Origin: Aliiglaciecola sp. LCG003
Lineage (GTDB): Bacteria; Pseudomonadota; Gammaproteobacteria; Enterobacterales; Alteromonadaceae
Assembly: GCF_030316135.1 (NCBI RefSeq)
Contig: NZ_CP128185.1
Coordinates: forward strand, 1,674,001-1,738,000
DNA: 64,000 nucleotides
Direction: 5' to 3'
Made by a program: the position numbers and the translations under genes. Positions 1 through 9,095 of this stretch are shown piece after piece (positions within the stretch are counted from its first letter, which is position 1; each line of letters starts with the position of its first letter). The notes under the pieces were generated by a model. The model was given only the letters and a program-made list of their open reading frames with translations, did not search any database and had not been told where the DNA came from.

Positions 1-1
1 A

Positions 2-2296
2 ACGGCTATGCATCAACTTACTGATGCAATCATGCAAATTGAAGGGGTAATTAAGCCAGATTTGATGGCAATTTCTGCTGTGGACAACATCTCCCAACAG
101 ACCGGTGGTGGTATTCGCTTTGAATGGATGATGCGTGAAGCGCCGGTTTCTGAGCCAGCAGCTTTAGCCATTCGTGACAAAATCGAGCGTTTGCCGCTTT
201 TATATAACACATTAGTATCGGCCAATGGCAAAGCTGCTGCGATCTATGTACCTATATTAGACAAAAATCAAAGTTTCAATATTGCCCAGCAAATACGCAG
301 TGAAATAGCCAAGCTGGATTCCAATGACGATTGGCACATTACCGGTTTACCTGTGGCTGAAGACCAATTTGGCTACGAGATGTTTGTGCAAATGGGCATA
401 TCGGCACCACTTGCAGGGCTGATGATTTTCATTTTGCTATTTGTGTTTTTCCGCAATATCCCCCTTATTATAGCGCCGATGATTGTCGCTATGGCGACGG
501 TTATTATTACCATGGGTCTGCTGATTGGCATGGGGTATACCGTACATATCATGTCGTCGATGATAGCTATTTTTCTGATGCCGATAGCGGTGGTGGATTC
601 GGTGCATATATTGTCGGAATTTTCCGATCGATATAAGCCTGGTGAATCGTTGAAAGCCACCGTACGTCAGGTGATTGGGCACTTGTTTGTGCCTATGTTG
701 TATACTTCCATTACCTCCTCCGTAGGTTTCTACTCATTAATGTTGACGCCTATTCCGCCTGTGCAAATTTTCGGTGCCTTTGTAGGCTCAGGTATATTAT
801 TGGCATTTATTATCACTATAGTGTTCATGCCCGCTTATTTGTCACGGATGAGTGATGAGTCATTACAGAAACTGCAGGATTCATTACACAAAGATGAGGG
901 AGGCTCTAGGATTGCTAAATTTGCCCGTGGATTGGGTAAGTTTGCCAGTGGTAATCAGCGAGTTCTACTATCCTTTTTCGCGATACTTTTTGTGGTATCG
1001 GTGTGGGGCGTTACCAAAATTCAAATTAATGATAACCCTGTTCGCTGGTTTAAACAGGATCACGAAATACGCGTGGCAGACAAAGTGCTGAATGAAAACT
1101 TTGCCGGTACTTATAATGCGTATCTGGTGTTTACTGATGAGCAACAGGTAAAAGGGCCTGAATTGTTGAGTCAGGAATTGCCTGCGCCGCCCCAAGCACT
1201 TAATGATTGGTTAGTGGACTCCTTTAGCCAATTACAAACGCTTTCTGTACCAGAGCAGTTGCAAGGCATGCTGTCTAATATTGATGACAAACTGTTTAGT
1301 GATGTTGATGAAGACAGTGCGACTTGGCTCGAACAATATCAACAATTAAACGAGCAAAGCTTGCACAACAGCAAGCGTTTTCAAACCCCTGCGGTACTGA
1401 GTTATATGTCCGAGTTACAAGTTTTCTTTCAGCAATCGGGTTTAGTCGGTAAATCTAATTCTTTGGCTGATGTGGTTAAAGTGGTAAACCGCGAATTACG
1501 CTCTGGGGATGCGCAAGATTATACCCTGCCGGACTCGAACAATGGTGTGGCACAGACCCTGTTGCAATATCAGTCGTCTCATCGACCTAATGATCTCTGG
1601 CACTTCGTGACCCCAGATTTTCGAGCAAGTCTGATGTGGTTACAACTCACCAGTGGTGATAATCAGGATATGACCAAGGTAGTAGAGCTACTGAATCAAT
1701 ACATTAAAACTCATCCATTGCCAGCGGGTATTACGGTAGATTGGGCGGGTAAAGCGTATTTGAATGTAGTCTGGCAAGAAAACATGGTGGCCGGAATGCT
1801 AGACAGCTTGATCAGCGCATTTGTGATTGTATTTATCATGATGATCTTGTTATTTAGATCCTTTGTCTTTGGGGTGCTAGCCATGTTGCCGCTAACTATA
1901 ACGATTAGCGCTATATATGGTCTTATTGGCTTTATAGGTAAAGATTATGATATGCCTATAGCCGTGCTGTCGGCGTTAACCCTAGGCTTGTCAGTGGATT
2001 TTGCGATTCACTTTTTAGAACGAGCGCGCAGTGTCTTTGCCCAAACAGGGGATATAAAACGCACCTTTGAACTGATGTTTGACGAACCTGCCAGTGCCAT
2101 TACGCGTAATGCGTTAGTCATAGCATTAGGCTTCACGCCTTTGTTATTTGCTCCTCTAGTGCCTTATATTACGGTGGGTGTATTTCTTGCCAGTATCATG
2201 GCCATATCAGCCCTGGTCACGCTTCTTCTATTGCCAGCAGTGATGACGGTGGGGAAAAAATTTGTATTTAAATTACCTCAATCAAACAGGAAATAA
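2..2296 (+). CDS. MMPL/RND-superfamily exporter, 5' end outside window
   Basis: Membrane protein of the MMPL branch of the RND superfamily, expected to move lipids or other hydrophobic substrates by proton motive force. The frame is open to the left edge, so the visible 764 codons lack the first transmembrane helix and part of the first periplasmic loop; the ATG at position 8 is probably internal. Counting from that ATG, a hydrophobic helix bundle lies at about 130-290, a helix at about 320-338, a soluble loop at about 340-590 and a second bundle at about 595-755. The stop is 2 bases before the next gene, which encodes a LolA-like periplasmic protein, followed by an outer-membrane barrel. This looks like a three-component envelope export operon. 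The family is clear and the substrate is not. Confidence 0.85.
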   Translation, partial: TAMHQLTDAIMQIEGVIKPDLMAISAVDNISQQTGGGIRFEWMMREAPVSEPAALAIRDKIERLPLLYNTLVSANGKAAAIYVPILDKNQSFNIAQQIRSEIAKLDSNDDWHITGLPVAEDQFGYEMFVQMGISAPLAGLMIFILLFVFFRNIPLIIAPMIVAMATVIITMGLLIGMGYTVHIMSSMIAIFLMPIAVVDSVHILSEFSDRYKPGESLKATVRQVIGHLFVPMLYTSITSSVGFYSLMLTPIPPVQIFGAFVGSGILLAFIITIVFMPAYLSRMSDESLQKLQDSLHKDEGGSRIAKFARGLGKFASGNQRVLLSFFAILFVVSVWGVTKIQINDNPVRWFKQDHEIRVADKVLNENFAGTYNAYLVFTDEQQVKGPELLSQELPAPPQALNDWLVDSFSQLQTLSVPEQLQGMLSNIDDKLFSDVDEDSATWLEQYQQLNEQSLHNSKRFQTPAVLSYMSELQVFFQQSGLVGKSNSLADVVKVVNRELRSGDAQDYTLPDSNNGVAQTLLQYQSSHRPNDLWHFVTPDFRASLMWLQLTSGDNQDMTKVVELLNQYIKTHPLPAGITVDWAGKAYLNVVWQENMVAGMLDSLISAFVIVFIMMILLFRSFVFGVLAMLPLTITISAIYGLIGFIGKDYDMPIAVLSALTLGLSVDFAIHFLERARSVFAQTGDIKRTFELMFDEPASAITRNALVIALGFTPLLFAPLVPYITVGVFLASIMAISALVTLLLLPAVMTVGKKFVFKLPQSNRK

Positions 2297-2298
2297 AG

Positions 2299-3096
2299 AT
2301 GAAATTTAGTATTACTACACCTGTTGCTGCACTCATGTTCGGGGCTGCTATGTGCGCTCCCGTATTGGCTCAAAGTGATGTTAATGACATCATTATTCGC
2401 GCAGAGAAAGCCTCCTATTATGCCGGCGATGATGGTAAATCAGATGCGCGAATGATGATTGTTGATAATCAAGGCCGCAAGCAGGTCAGGCAGTTCACTA
2501 TTTTACGTAAAGATCTGCAAGATAATGGTGATCAACAAATGATGGTGTTCTTTACCCGTCCCACCGATGTCAAAGACACCGTATTTCGAGTTGAAAAGCA
2601 TGCTAATAGTGGAATTGATGACGACCGTTGGTTGTACCTACCGGCGCTGGATTTAGTTAAACGCATCTCTGCTGGGGATAAACGCACCTCATTTGTCGGC
2701 TCTCACTTCTTTTATGAGGATGTATCAGGCCGCGCCGTTGCAGAAGATACCTTTAGTCTAGTCTCGGAAGAAGGGCCAAACTTCGTGTTAAAAGCTGAGC
2801 CAAAAGTGCCTGCTTCTGTTGAGTTCAGCCACTATGTTGTGGAGATAGACAAGAGCAACTATTTACCAGTCAAAATCGACTTTTACAAAGGCGAGAAACT
2901 TTATCGCCAAGTCGAAGCGGTAACTATCGAAACCGTTGATGGTTATCCAACGGTGCTGCGCTCCAAAGTAACCGATTTGGAAAACAATGGTTATACGCTA
3001 ATGGAATTTAGAAACATTAAATATAATATTAATCTGCCTGATGATGTGTTCTCTGAACGCAGTTTACGCACACCGCCTCGTGCTTGGTTAGAGTAA
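2299..3096 (+). CDS. Outer membrane lipoprotein-sorting (LolA-like) periplasmic protein
   Basis: Protein of 265 aa with a signal peptide at residues 1-24 (hydrophobic core, then APVLAQS). The remainder is rich in beta strands, with the RWLYLPALDLVKRI and SHFFYEDVSGR type motifs of the LolA-like family found beside MMPL exporters (PF17131 group). It probably carries a lipid or hydrophobic ligand across the periplasm between the upstream pump and the outer membrane. It starts 2 bases after the pump gene, so translation is likely coupled, and ends 4 bases before the barrel gene. The family is recognised from motif pattern and context; the ligand is unknown. Confidence 0.75.
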   Translation: MKFSITTPVAALMFGAAMCAPVLAQSDVNDIIIRAEKASYYAGDDGKSDARMMIVDNQGRKQVRQFTILRKDLQDNGDQQMMVFFTRPTDVKDTVFRVEKHANSGIDDDRWLYLPALDLVKRISAGDKRTSFVGSHFFYEDVSGRAVAEDTFSLVSEEGPNFVLKAEPKVPASVEFSHYVVEIDKSNYLPVKIDFYKGEKLYRQVEAVTIETVDGYPTVLRSKVTDLENNGYTLMEFRNIKYNINLPDDVFSERSLRTPPRAWLE

Positions 3097-3100
3097 AACT

Positions 3101-4405
3101 ATGAGTAGTATGAGACATTGCCGTCTATTTTTGTTGGGCTTGGGCATGACCTTTGCGGGTTCTGCCTATAGCCAGCAAGCTGACGAATGGGATGACTGGG
3201 ATGATGAGCCCGCCGAGCAATCGTCCCTTGTCAGCGGTTTTATAGAGCTAGGTGCGGGCAGACGTTTGCAAACGGATCCCGTCCTTGGGTCTGATACCAC
3301 CCTTGCAGATTTCAGGCTGCAAGCCCAATGGGATTTGAGCTTAGATAATTCGACGATTAAAACCCGCACTGACATCTATTACGATGGTGTGAAAGGTAAT
3401 TTTGAATTACAACTGAGAGAATTAGCTTGGCAAGGTTCCTTGGCAGGCTTGGGAGAGTGGGCAAAACGCTGGGATGCTAAAATTGGTCAACAGGTATTAA
3501 CCTGGGGAGTCGGGGATTACTTATTTCTAAATGATCTTTTCCCAAAAGATTTTCAATCTTTTTTCTCAGGCCGAGATGATGAGTATCTTAAGGCACCTTC
3601 GTTGTCAGCTAAACTATCGGGTTACTTAGATTGGTTTAACCTTGATCTAGTGGTGACGCCTCGCTTCACTCCCGACACCTACATCAACGGTGAGTATTTC
3701 TCCTTTTACAGTCCGGTTCTAGGCCAAAATATTGCACCTGAATTCAGTGTGTCTGGGGAAAATGAACCCGATGATGCAGAGTATGCGCTGCGGGCCTACA
3801 AAAGTATTGGCTCGACCGAAATTGCTATTTATGGTTACAGTGGTCATAGCAAGTCTCCTTCGGCAGCAGATTTGCAAGGGGCGCCGCGGTTTTACCCGCT
3901 TAACGCCTATGGTGCGAGCGTAGTCACACCTTTAAGTGCAGGTCTATTCAAAGCAGAATATGTTTATCAAAATTCACTTCAGGATCACAGTGGCACTGAT
4001 GCCAATATTCCTAATTCACAGTCTCGATTATTACTGGGCTATGAACAGGAGTTGGTGGCGAACTTAACGGGCTCACTGCAGTGGTATATGGAGAAAATTC
4101 ACCAATATGAAGCTGCTCAACAAGCGAATAATCTAGCCCGTGAAATGGCAGATGAATATCGACGAGTACTGACCACCCAATTGGTTTATCGGGGCTTGCA
4201 GCAGACCATGACATTACGCTGGTTTAATTTTTACTCTCCTTCTGATGATGATGGCTACATGCGTGTAAAGGCTTCGTATAGCCCGGTAGATAGCTGGAGT
4301 GTGTCGGCGGGATTAAATTGGTTTTATGGCGATCAGAAGGATACTTTTTTTGCTCAATTTAAAGACGCAACTAATGTGTATGCAACTTATCGCTACTTTT
4401 ATTAG
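3101..4405 (+). CDS. Outer-membrane beta-barrel protein, DUF1302-like
   Basis: Protein of 434 aa with a signal peptide ending near residue 24 (GSAYSQQ). A strikingly acidic, Trp-containing stretch follows at residues 27-38. The rest has alternating amphipathic strands, many aromatic residues and a C-terminal Tyr-Arg-Tyr-Phe-Tyr ending, as in outer-membrane barrels that end in an aromatic residue. It is the third gene of the MMPL operon and would supply the outer-membrane step. DUF1302-type barrels are commonly found with this kind of pump, but the exact family assignment is an inference. It could also be a porin-like protein of another family. Confidence 0.6.
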   Translation: MSSMRHCRLFLLGLGMTFAGSAYSQQADEWDDWDDEPAEQSSLVSGFIELGAGRRLQTDPVLGSDTTLADFRLQAQWDLSLDNSTIKTRTDIYYDGVKGNFELQLRELAWQGSLAGLGEWAKRWDAKIGQQVLTWGVGDYLFLNDLFPKDFQSFFSGRDDEYLKAPSLSAKLSGYLDWFNLDLVVTPRFTPDTYINGEYFSFYSPVLGQNIAPEFSVSGENEPDDAEYALRAYKSIGSTEIAIYGYSGHSKSPSAADLQGAPRFYPLNAYGASVVTPLSAGLFKAEYVYQNSLQDHSGTDANIPNSQSRLLLGYEQELVANLTGSLQWYMEKIHQYEAAQQANNLAREMADEYRRVLTTQLVYRGLQQTMTLRWFNFYSPSDDDGYMRVKASYSPVDSWSVSAGLNWFYGDQKDTFFAQFKDATNVYATYRYFY

Positions 4406-4435
4406 TATTTTTAGTCTAAAACGTGAGGATAATAT

Positions 4436-4648
4436 ATGTCTGTAGAACGAGCATTAACCGCTTTTGCTGGCGCGATGATTTTAATTTCAGTGGCCTTAAC
4501 CTATTTTGTACACGCTAATTTTGTGTGGTTTACGGTGTTTATCGGTGCAAACTTGTTTCAACAAAGTTTCACCGGATTTTGCCCGGCAACTATCGTATTG
4601 AAGAAAGTATTCCACTTCAAAACCGAGAGAGAGTTGGCTCAACACTAA
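4436..4648 (+). CDS. DUF2892 (YgaP-like) small inner-membrane protein
   Basis: Protein of 70 aa with two hydrophobic helices at about residues 9-25 and 28-45, then the motif QQSFTGFCPATIVLKK. This is the hallmark of the DUF2892 domain found alone or fused to rhodanese in YgaP. A GTGAGGA ribosome-binding site lies 9-15 bases before the ATG. It is convergent with the fisR-like regulator. DUF2892 proteins are frequent in sulfide/persulfide islands, so it may belong functionally to the sulfur genes beyond 6204 rather than to the pump operon. No catalytic Cys of a rhodanese is present. Confidence 0.8.
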   Translation: MSVERALTAFAGAMILISVALTYFVHANFVWFTVFIGANLFQQSFTGFCPATIVLKKVFHFKTERELAQH

Positions 4649-4691
4649 TATTTAAGCCTAGTCCATTACGCACGCTACATTGGCTACCTGG

Positions 4692-5993
4692 CTATTGATT
4701 TAATTTAAGTCCGTAGCGTTGCAACTTGCGATATAGCGTGCGAGTGCTTATGTTTAACTGCTTAGCCAAATCATCGGGTGAGCCAATATATTCTGCACAG
4801 ATCTTTTTGAGATAAATGGCTTCTGCCTCATCCAAACTTAATAATTGTTTAGCTGTATGCGGTGAACGGGCGTTATTTCGCAGCATTTCAGGTAGATCGC
4901 TACTGTGAATAGTGTCATCGTTGGCCAATAATACCGATTGTTCGACAACACTTTTTAACTCACGTATGTTGCCCGGAAACGCATAGCTTGTCAGTACAGC
5001 TAGCGCCTCGGCCGAAAACTTCTTATGTTGATAATCCAGTTGCACTAATATGTGGTTGACTAGCTCTGGGATATCATCTTGACGCTCGCGCAGTGAAGGG
5101 AGGTGTATAGGAAAGCCTGCAATTCGATAATATAGATCTTGTCTGAACTCGCCTTTTTCGACCAATTCTAATAAATTTTTGTGGGTGGCGCAGACTAATC
5201 TAAAGTCGGAGCATTTTTGTTTGAGACCACCTACAGCCCTAAAACACTGGGTTTCGAGCAATCGTAATAGTTTGACTTGCATATTGAGTGGCACATCGCC
5301 GATTTCATCGAAAAACACCGTGCCACCGTCAGCGACTTCAATCAGGCCTTTTTTACCTGTTGTTGCGCCGGTAAATGCGCCTTTTTCATAGCCAAATAAC
5401 TCACTTTCAAATAGGTTTTCACTTAAGCCGGTACATTCTATCACTACAAAAGGCTTGTCTTTTCGCTTGCTTGAATCATGCACTGCTTGAGCCACGAGCT
5501 CTTTACCTGAGCCGGTTTCACCTTGCAGCAAAACTGCAATATTTGATTGTGCAGCCCGATTGATTTTATTCAGCATAGATTTAAATGAGTCAGATCTTCC
5601 GATCATTTTATTTTTCTGTGACTCGCTGGATGCATAAGTGATGTTGTCGAGTATTTCTAAGAAACCGACAGTCATACCAGTGTCATCTTTGATTGGCTTC
5701 ATCAAAATATCACAGTAGGACTTACCATGCCCTGTAGAATGAATATGTACCGCACTAGTAGCAAGCTTGGTTTTTACGCACTGTAGCAGCGGGCATTCTT
5801 CACCATACTGATCGCAGGGTTTGGGGTTATCGTGGGAAATTTCGTGACATTTACTACTGCCAACCTTTACTTCAATGTCGTAGGTTTCCATATAAGCTTG
5901 GTTGACCGCTTGGATGACATAATCAGGGGTAATATAAATGGTCGGTTTATCGATGGCGTTGATCATTGATTTGATCACGGTTGTATTATTCAT
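4692..5993 (-). CDS. fisR: FisR-type sigma-54-dependent activator sensing sulfane sulfur
   Basis: Protein of 433 aa in three parts. A PAS-like N-terminal sensor covers about 8-125. An AAA+ sigma-54 interaction domain covers about 133-370, with Walker A GETGSGKE and the GAFTGA loop (YEKGAFTGATTG). A Fis-type helix-turn-helix occupies the last 45 residues. The sensor holds Cys49, Cys60 and Cys67. Their spacing (11 and 7) is exactly that of the three conserved cysteines reported for Cupriavidus FisR (Cys53/64/71), which react with sulfane sulfur; Cys72 is an extra one. The gene is divergent from sqr-pdo, as in FisR systems, so its job is to switch on sulfide and persulfide oxidation. Start chosen at the first ATG, 210 bases from sqr. 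Confidence 0.9.
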   Translation of the reverse strand: MNNTTVIKSMINAIDKPTIYITPDYVIQAVNQAYMETYDIEVKVGSSKCHEISHDNPKPCDQYGEECPLLQCVKTKLATSAVHIHSTGHGKSYCDILMKPIKDDTGMTVGFLEILDNITYASSESQKNKMIGRSDSFKSMLNKINRAAQSNIAVLLQGETGSGKELVAQAVHDSSKRKDKPFVVIECTGLSENLFESELFGYEKGAFTGATTGKKGLIEVADGGTVFFDEIGDVPLNMQVKLLRLLETQCFRAVGGLKQKCSDFRLVCATHKNLLELVEKGEFRQDLYYRIAGFPIHLPSLRERQDDIPELVNHILVQLDYQHKKFSAEALAVLTSYAFPGNIRELKSVVEQSVLLANDDTIHSSDLPEMLRNNARSPHTAKQLLSLDEAEAIYLKKICAEYIGSPDDLAKQLNISTRTLYRKLQRYGLKLNQ

Positions 5994-6010
5994 GGTCTTT
6001 CACTGCCATA

Positions 6011-6040
6011 TTTGACAAAATAAATTTTCAATTTGCCAAA
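6011..6040. promoter_or_regulatory. Paired TTTGNCAAA sites, candidate FisR enhancer
   Basis: Two 9-bp palindromes, TTTGACAAA (6011-6019) and TTTGCCAAA (6032-6040), are spaced 21 bp start to start, two helical turns. A half-like copy (TGCCAAAT) lies at 6077. They sit 18-47 bp upstream of the fisR start and about 90-120 bp upstream of the sigma-54 promoter of sqr, the usual distance for an enhancer bound by a sigma-54 activator. Binding by FisR is inferred from position and symmetry. Confidence 0.55.
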
Positions 6041-6130
6041 AATGACACACATCCTGGTTGATATCAATTTTATTCCTGCCAAATATTCTTAACCTACTGT
6101 AATGTATATCATTAATTATACTGCTTTAGC

Positions 6131-6146
6131 TGGCACAGTTATTGAT
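6131..6146 (+). promoter_or_regulatory. Sigma-54 promoter of the sqr operon
   Basis: TGGCACAGTTATTGAT matches the -24/-12 consensus TGGCAC-N5-TTGC closely. The GG at 6132-6133 and the TTG at 6142-6144 have the correct 12-base offset; only the final C of the -12 GC is replaced by A. It lies about 58 bp upstream of the sqr ATG and downstream of the paired TTTGNCAAA sites, fitting activation by the divergent FisR-type protein. Confidence 0.75.
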
Positions 6147-6203
6147 ACTGTTGTTTACATATTTGCAATCTTTAAGACTCTCTAATCAATCAGGACTACA
6201 ACA

Positions 6204-7490
6204 ATGGCTAAAGTAGTGGTGTTAGGTGCAGGAACAGGCGGTATGCCTGCTGCATATGAAATTAAAGAAGCGCTAGGCACAGATCACGAAGTTTTAATGG
6301 TTAATGAGCGCGAAAATTTCTGTTTTGTGCCATCTAATCCTTGGATAGCGGTAGGGTGGCGAGCGCCAGAAGCGATTACCCTTCCCATCGAAAAATACTT
6401 ATCTAAAAAACATATAGGTTTCGTTTGTGCTCGGGTTGATCAAATCAACGCCAAGCAGAATCAATTGATCACCCATGACAACCAAATAATTGATTATGAC
6501 TACCTAGTGATTGCAACCGGACCCAAGTTAGCCTTTGAAAACATTAAAGGGGCCGGTCCACAAGGTTTTACTCAATCGGTATGCACTTTGGACCATGCCT
6601 TGACTTGCCAAGCCGATGTGGAGAAATTAAAGAAAAATCCTGGCCCGGTAATAGTAGGGGCGTTTCAAGGGGCAAGTTGTTTTGGCCCGGCCTATGAATA
6701 TGCCTTTATATTAGATAAAGCCCTACGGGATGCCAAAATTCGCCACAAGGTGCCAATGCACTATGTAACCAGTGAGCCCTATATCGGGCATCTTGGTTTA
6801 GGCGGGGTAGGCGATTCAAAATCTATGCTTGAGTCTGAATTGCGTCACCGCAATATTAAGTGGATTTGCAATGCCAATGTTGACGAAGTGCAGCAAGGTA
6901 AAATGCTAATTTCTGAACTAAATCGCAAAGGTGAGTTAGACTTATCTCATCAACTAGATTTTAGTCACGCCATGTTGATCCCACCGTTTAGTGGTGTGGA
7001 TGCGGTTAAAAATGTAGAGGGCCTGTGCAATCCCAAAGGGTTCGTTATTACCGATGAACATCAGCGCTCACCTACTTTCCCAAATATTTTTTCTGGCGGC
7101 GTGTGTGTGGCTATTCCACCGGTTGAAGTGACACCAGTGCCCACCGGAACACCTAAAACCGGTTATATGATTGAGAGTATGATGACGGCCATTGCGCATA
7201 ATTTGAAAGCCATCATTATTGATAATCAGCCTCCCCATTCAAAAGGTACGTGGAACGCAATTTGTTTAGCCGATATGGGCGACACAGGTGCAGCTTTTGT
7301 CGCTATTCCACAAATTCCGCCGCGCAATGTTACTTGGTTTAAACAAGGTAAATGGGTTCACTATGCCAAGGTTGCCTTTGAAAAGTACTTTTTACGCAAA
7401 ATGAAAACCGGTACGAGCGAGCCTATATATGAAAAATATGTACTCAAAGCGCTAGGCATAGAGCGCTTAGAGCCCGAGGATAAAGAGTGA
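6204..7490 (+). CDS. sqr: Sulfide:quinone oxidoreductase
   Basis: Flavoprotein of 428 aa that oxidises sulfide to sulfane sulfur and passes electrons to the quinone pool at the inner membrane. Visible are the FAD-binding GAGTGG at residues 8-13, the PSNPWIAVGWR segment typical of SQR, candidate redox cysteines at 127, 159 (GASCFGPAYE) and 301, and the ATG motif of the second dinucleotide fold (VIATGPK). An AGGA site precedes the ATG by 9 bases. Its stop overlaps the next gene by 4 bases. Position behind a sigma-54 promoter and a FisR-type regulator, and before a persulfide dioxygenase, agrees with sulfide detoxification. A related flavocytochrome-type oxidoreductase is the only serious alternative. 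Confidence 0.88.
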   Translation: MAKVVVLGAGTGGMPAAYEIKEALGTDHEVLMVNERENFCFVPSNPWIAVGWRAPEAITLPIEKYLSKKHIGFVCARVDQINAKQNQLITHDNQIIDYDYLVIATGPKLAFENIKGAGPQGFTQSVCTLDHALTCQADVEKLKKNPGPVIVGAFQGASCFGPAYEYAFILDKALRDAKIRHKVPMHYVTSEPYIGHLGLGGVGDSKSMLESELRHRNIKWICNANVDEVQQGKMLISELNRKGELDLSHQLDFSHAMLIPPFSGVDAVKNVEGLCNPKGFVITDEHQRSPTFPNIFSGGVCVAIPPVEVTPVPTGTPKTGYMIESMMTAIAHNLKAIIIDNQPPHSKGTWNAICLADMGDTGAAFVAIPQIPPRNVTWFKQGKWVHYAKVAFEKYFLRKMKTGTSEPIYEKYVLKALGIERLEPEDKE

Positions 7491-8077
7491 CTACCTTCCT
7501 GAAGATAGGGTCCGCATCATTGTTAGTGATGCTCAGTTGCCAGGCAAATGCAGCGGATCCTAATCCATCTAGTCCAGATTATTCGCAACTAGAGCAGCAA
7601 GCTGCTCAGCGAATAACGGCGTTCTCTGATGCACTCAAGCTTCAACTGCAACTAGCCATAAAGCAGGGTGGATTAACCAACGCTATTGAGGTCTGTAAAA
7701 GCGTAGCCCCAAATATAAGTCAAGAGTATTCCACCGAAGGGTGGCTGCTTAAGCGCACTAGCTTGCGGGTTCGCAACCCCATTAATGCGGCAGATACTTG
7801 GGAGACCTCTGTGTTGGAGCAGTTTAATGGGAGTCATGATTCAGGTAAGGGGATAGATACTCTGCGCGCAAGTTTAGTGGATTTGCAAAGTAGTAAACCA
7901 ATTTACCGTTATATGCGCGCAATCCCGATACAACCAGTGTGCCTGTCTTGTCATGGTGAAAACATTAGTGGCGAAGTAACAGAGCAGTTAGCACAGCAAT
8001 ATCCACAAGATCGGGCCACTGGTTTTAAATTAGGGGATATTCGCGGCGCGTTTTCATTAACCAAGGCACTGGACTGA
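7487..8077 (+). CDS. DUF3365 (Tll0287-like) periplasmic c-type haem protein
   Basis: Protein of 196 aa with a signal peptide (residues 1-22, ending ANA) and a single haem-c motif CLSCH at 152-156 near the C terminus. The preceding region carries the KRTSLRVRNPINAAD signature of DUF3365 haem proteins. It starts with GTG inside the sqr stop (GTGA, 4-base overlap), so it is translationally coupled to sqr. An electron-transfer or haem-sensing role next to sulfide oxidation is inferred; the family has no settled function. Confidence 0.82.
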   Translation: MTTFLKIGSASLLVMLSCQANAADPNPSSPDYSQLEQQAAQRITAFSDALKLQLQLAIKQGGLTNAIEVCKSVAPNISQEYSTEGWLLKRTSLRVRNPINAADTWETSVLEQFNGSHDSGKGIDTLRASLVDLQSSKPIYRYMRAIPIQPVCLSCHGENISGEVTEQLAQQYPQDRATGFKLGDIRGAFSLTKALD

Positions 8078-8217
8078 AACCCTAACAAATTTGACAACCT
8101 CACCGTTTGTCCTTTGGGATATTAGTGAAGCAGTACAAAGAGACCAGTAGACAATAAGACCCAGCATTGGCAGTTATATTTGATTGTAAAGTCATTACAA
8201 ATGTGGAAAAGACAATT

Positions 8218-9084
8218 ATGAGCAAGATTGAGATTGTGCCATTTTTTCATCAAGTAACCAATACGGTTACCTACGTGCTGATTGATTTAGCAACCAAGCA
8301 CTGCGCCATTATTGATGCGGTGTTGGATTACGATCCTGCCTCAGGCCGAACCTCGACAACCAGCGCTGATGAGGTTATTAAGTTCGTTGATGAGCATGGC
8401 TATCATTTGGAATGGATTTTGGAAACCCATGCCCATGCAGATCATGTGACCGCTGCCCATTATATTCAAAGCCAGATTGGCGGAAGTATAGGTATAGGTG
8501 AAAAAATAGCTCGGGTACAAAGTACATTTAAACAAATATTTAATTTGCCTGAAGATTTTAAAGTGGATGGAAGCCAGTTTGATAATTTGTTTTGTGACAA
8601 AGAGGTTATCACCCTAGGTCACATTGATATTCATGTGTTACACACCCCTGGTCATACACCTGCCTGCGTTTCTTATTTTGTCGAAGATGCGGTGTTTGTT
8701 GGGGACACTATGTTTATGCCTGATTATGGTACGGCTCGAGCAGATTTTCCTAACGGTAGTGCCAAAACACTTTATCAATCGATTCAGCGTATTCTAACCT
8801 TACCGGATACGACGCGCGTGTTTGTAGGGCATGACTATAAAGCCGAAAATCGCGAAAACTATGCTTGGGAAACTACAGTATTAGAACAACGGCACAATAA
8901 TATTCATATTGGCAAAGGAACATCCCAAGAGGCGTTTGTTAAAATGCGTGAAAAGCGAGATGCTACCTTAGCGGTGCCCAGACTAATTTTGCCTTCAATT
9001 CAAATCAACATACGCGCTGGGCAACTTCCAGCGGTCGAATCAAATGGACATAGTTATTTGAAAATCCCACTTAATGTCATTTAA
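8218..9084 (+). CDS. pdo: Persulfide dioxygenase (ETHE1-like metallo-beta-lactamase fold)
   Basis: Protein of 288 aa of the metallo-beta-lactamase fold that oxidises glutathione persulfide to sulfite with a mononuclear iron. The metal motif THAHADH lies at residues 70-76. The second His is in HTPGHTPAC, the bridging Asp in FVGDTMFMPDYGTARADF, and a later His in VFVGHDYKAE. The frame can be extended to a TTG at 8167, but the ATG at 8218 has a GGAAAAG site and gives the family start MSKIEI. It works after sqr, removing the sulfane sulfur made there; its product sulfite would be the substrate of the next gene. Length and motifs fit the PDO class without a fused rhodanese. Confidence 0.88.
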   Translation: MSKIEIVPFFHQVTNTVTYVLIDLATKHCAIIDAVLDYDPASGRTSTTSADEVIKFVDEHGYHLEWILETHAHADHVTAAHYIQSQIGGSIGIGEKIARVQSTFKQIFNLPEDFKVDGSQFDNLFCDKEVITLGHIDIHVLHTPGHTPACVSYFVEDAVFVGDTMFMPDYGTARADFPNGSAKTLYQSIQRILTLPDTTRVFVGHDYKAENRENYAWETTVLEQRHNNIHIGKGTSQEAFVKMREKRDATLAVPRLILPSIQINIRAGQLPAVESNGHSYLKIPLNVI

Positions 9085-9095
9085 GGCCATTTAGA

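Noticed and set aside
8167-8217. TTG start for the persulfide dioxygenase
   Set aside because: The ATG at 8218 has a better ribosome site and matches the family N terminus.
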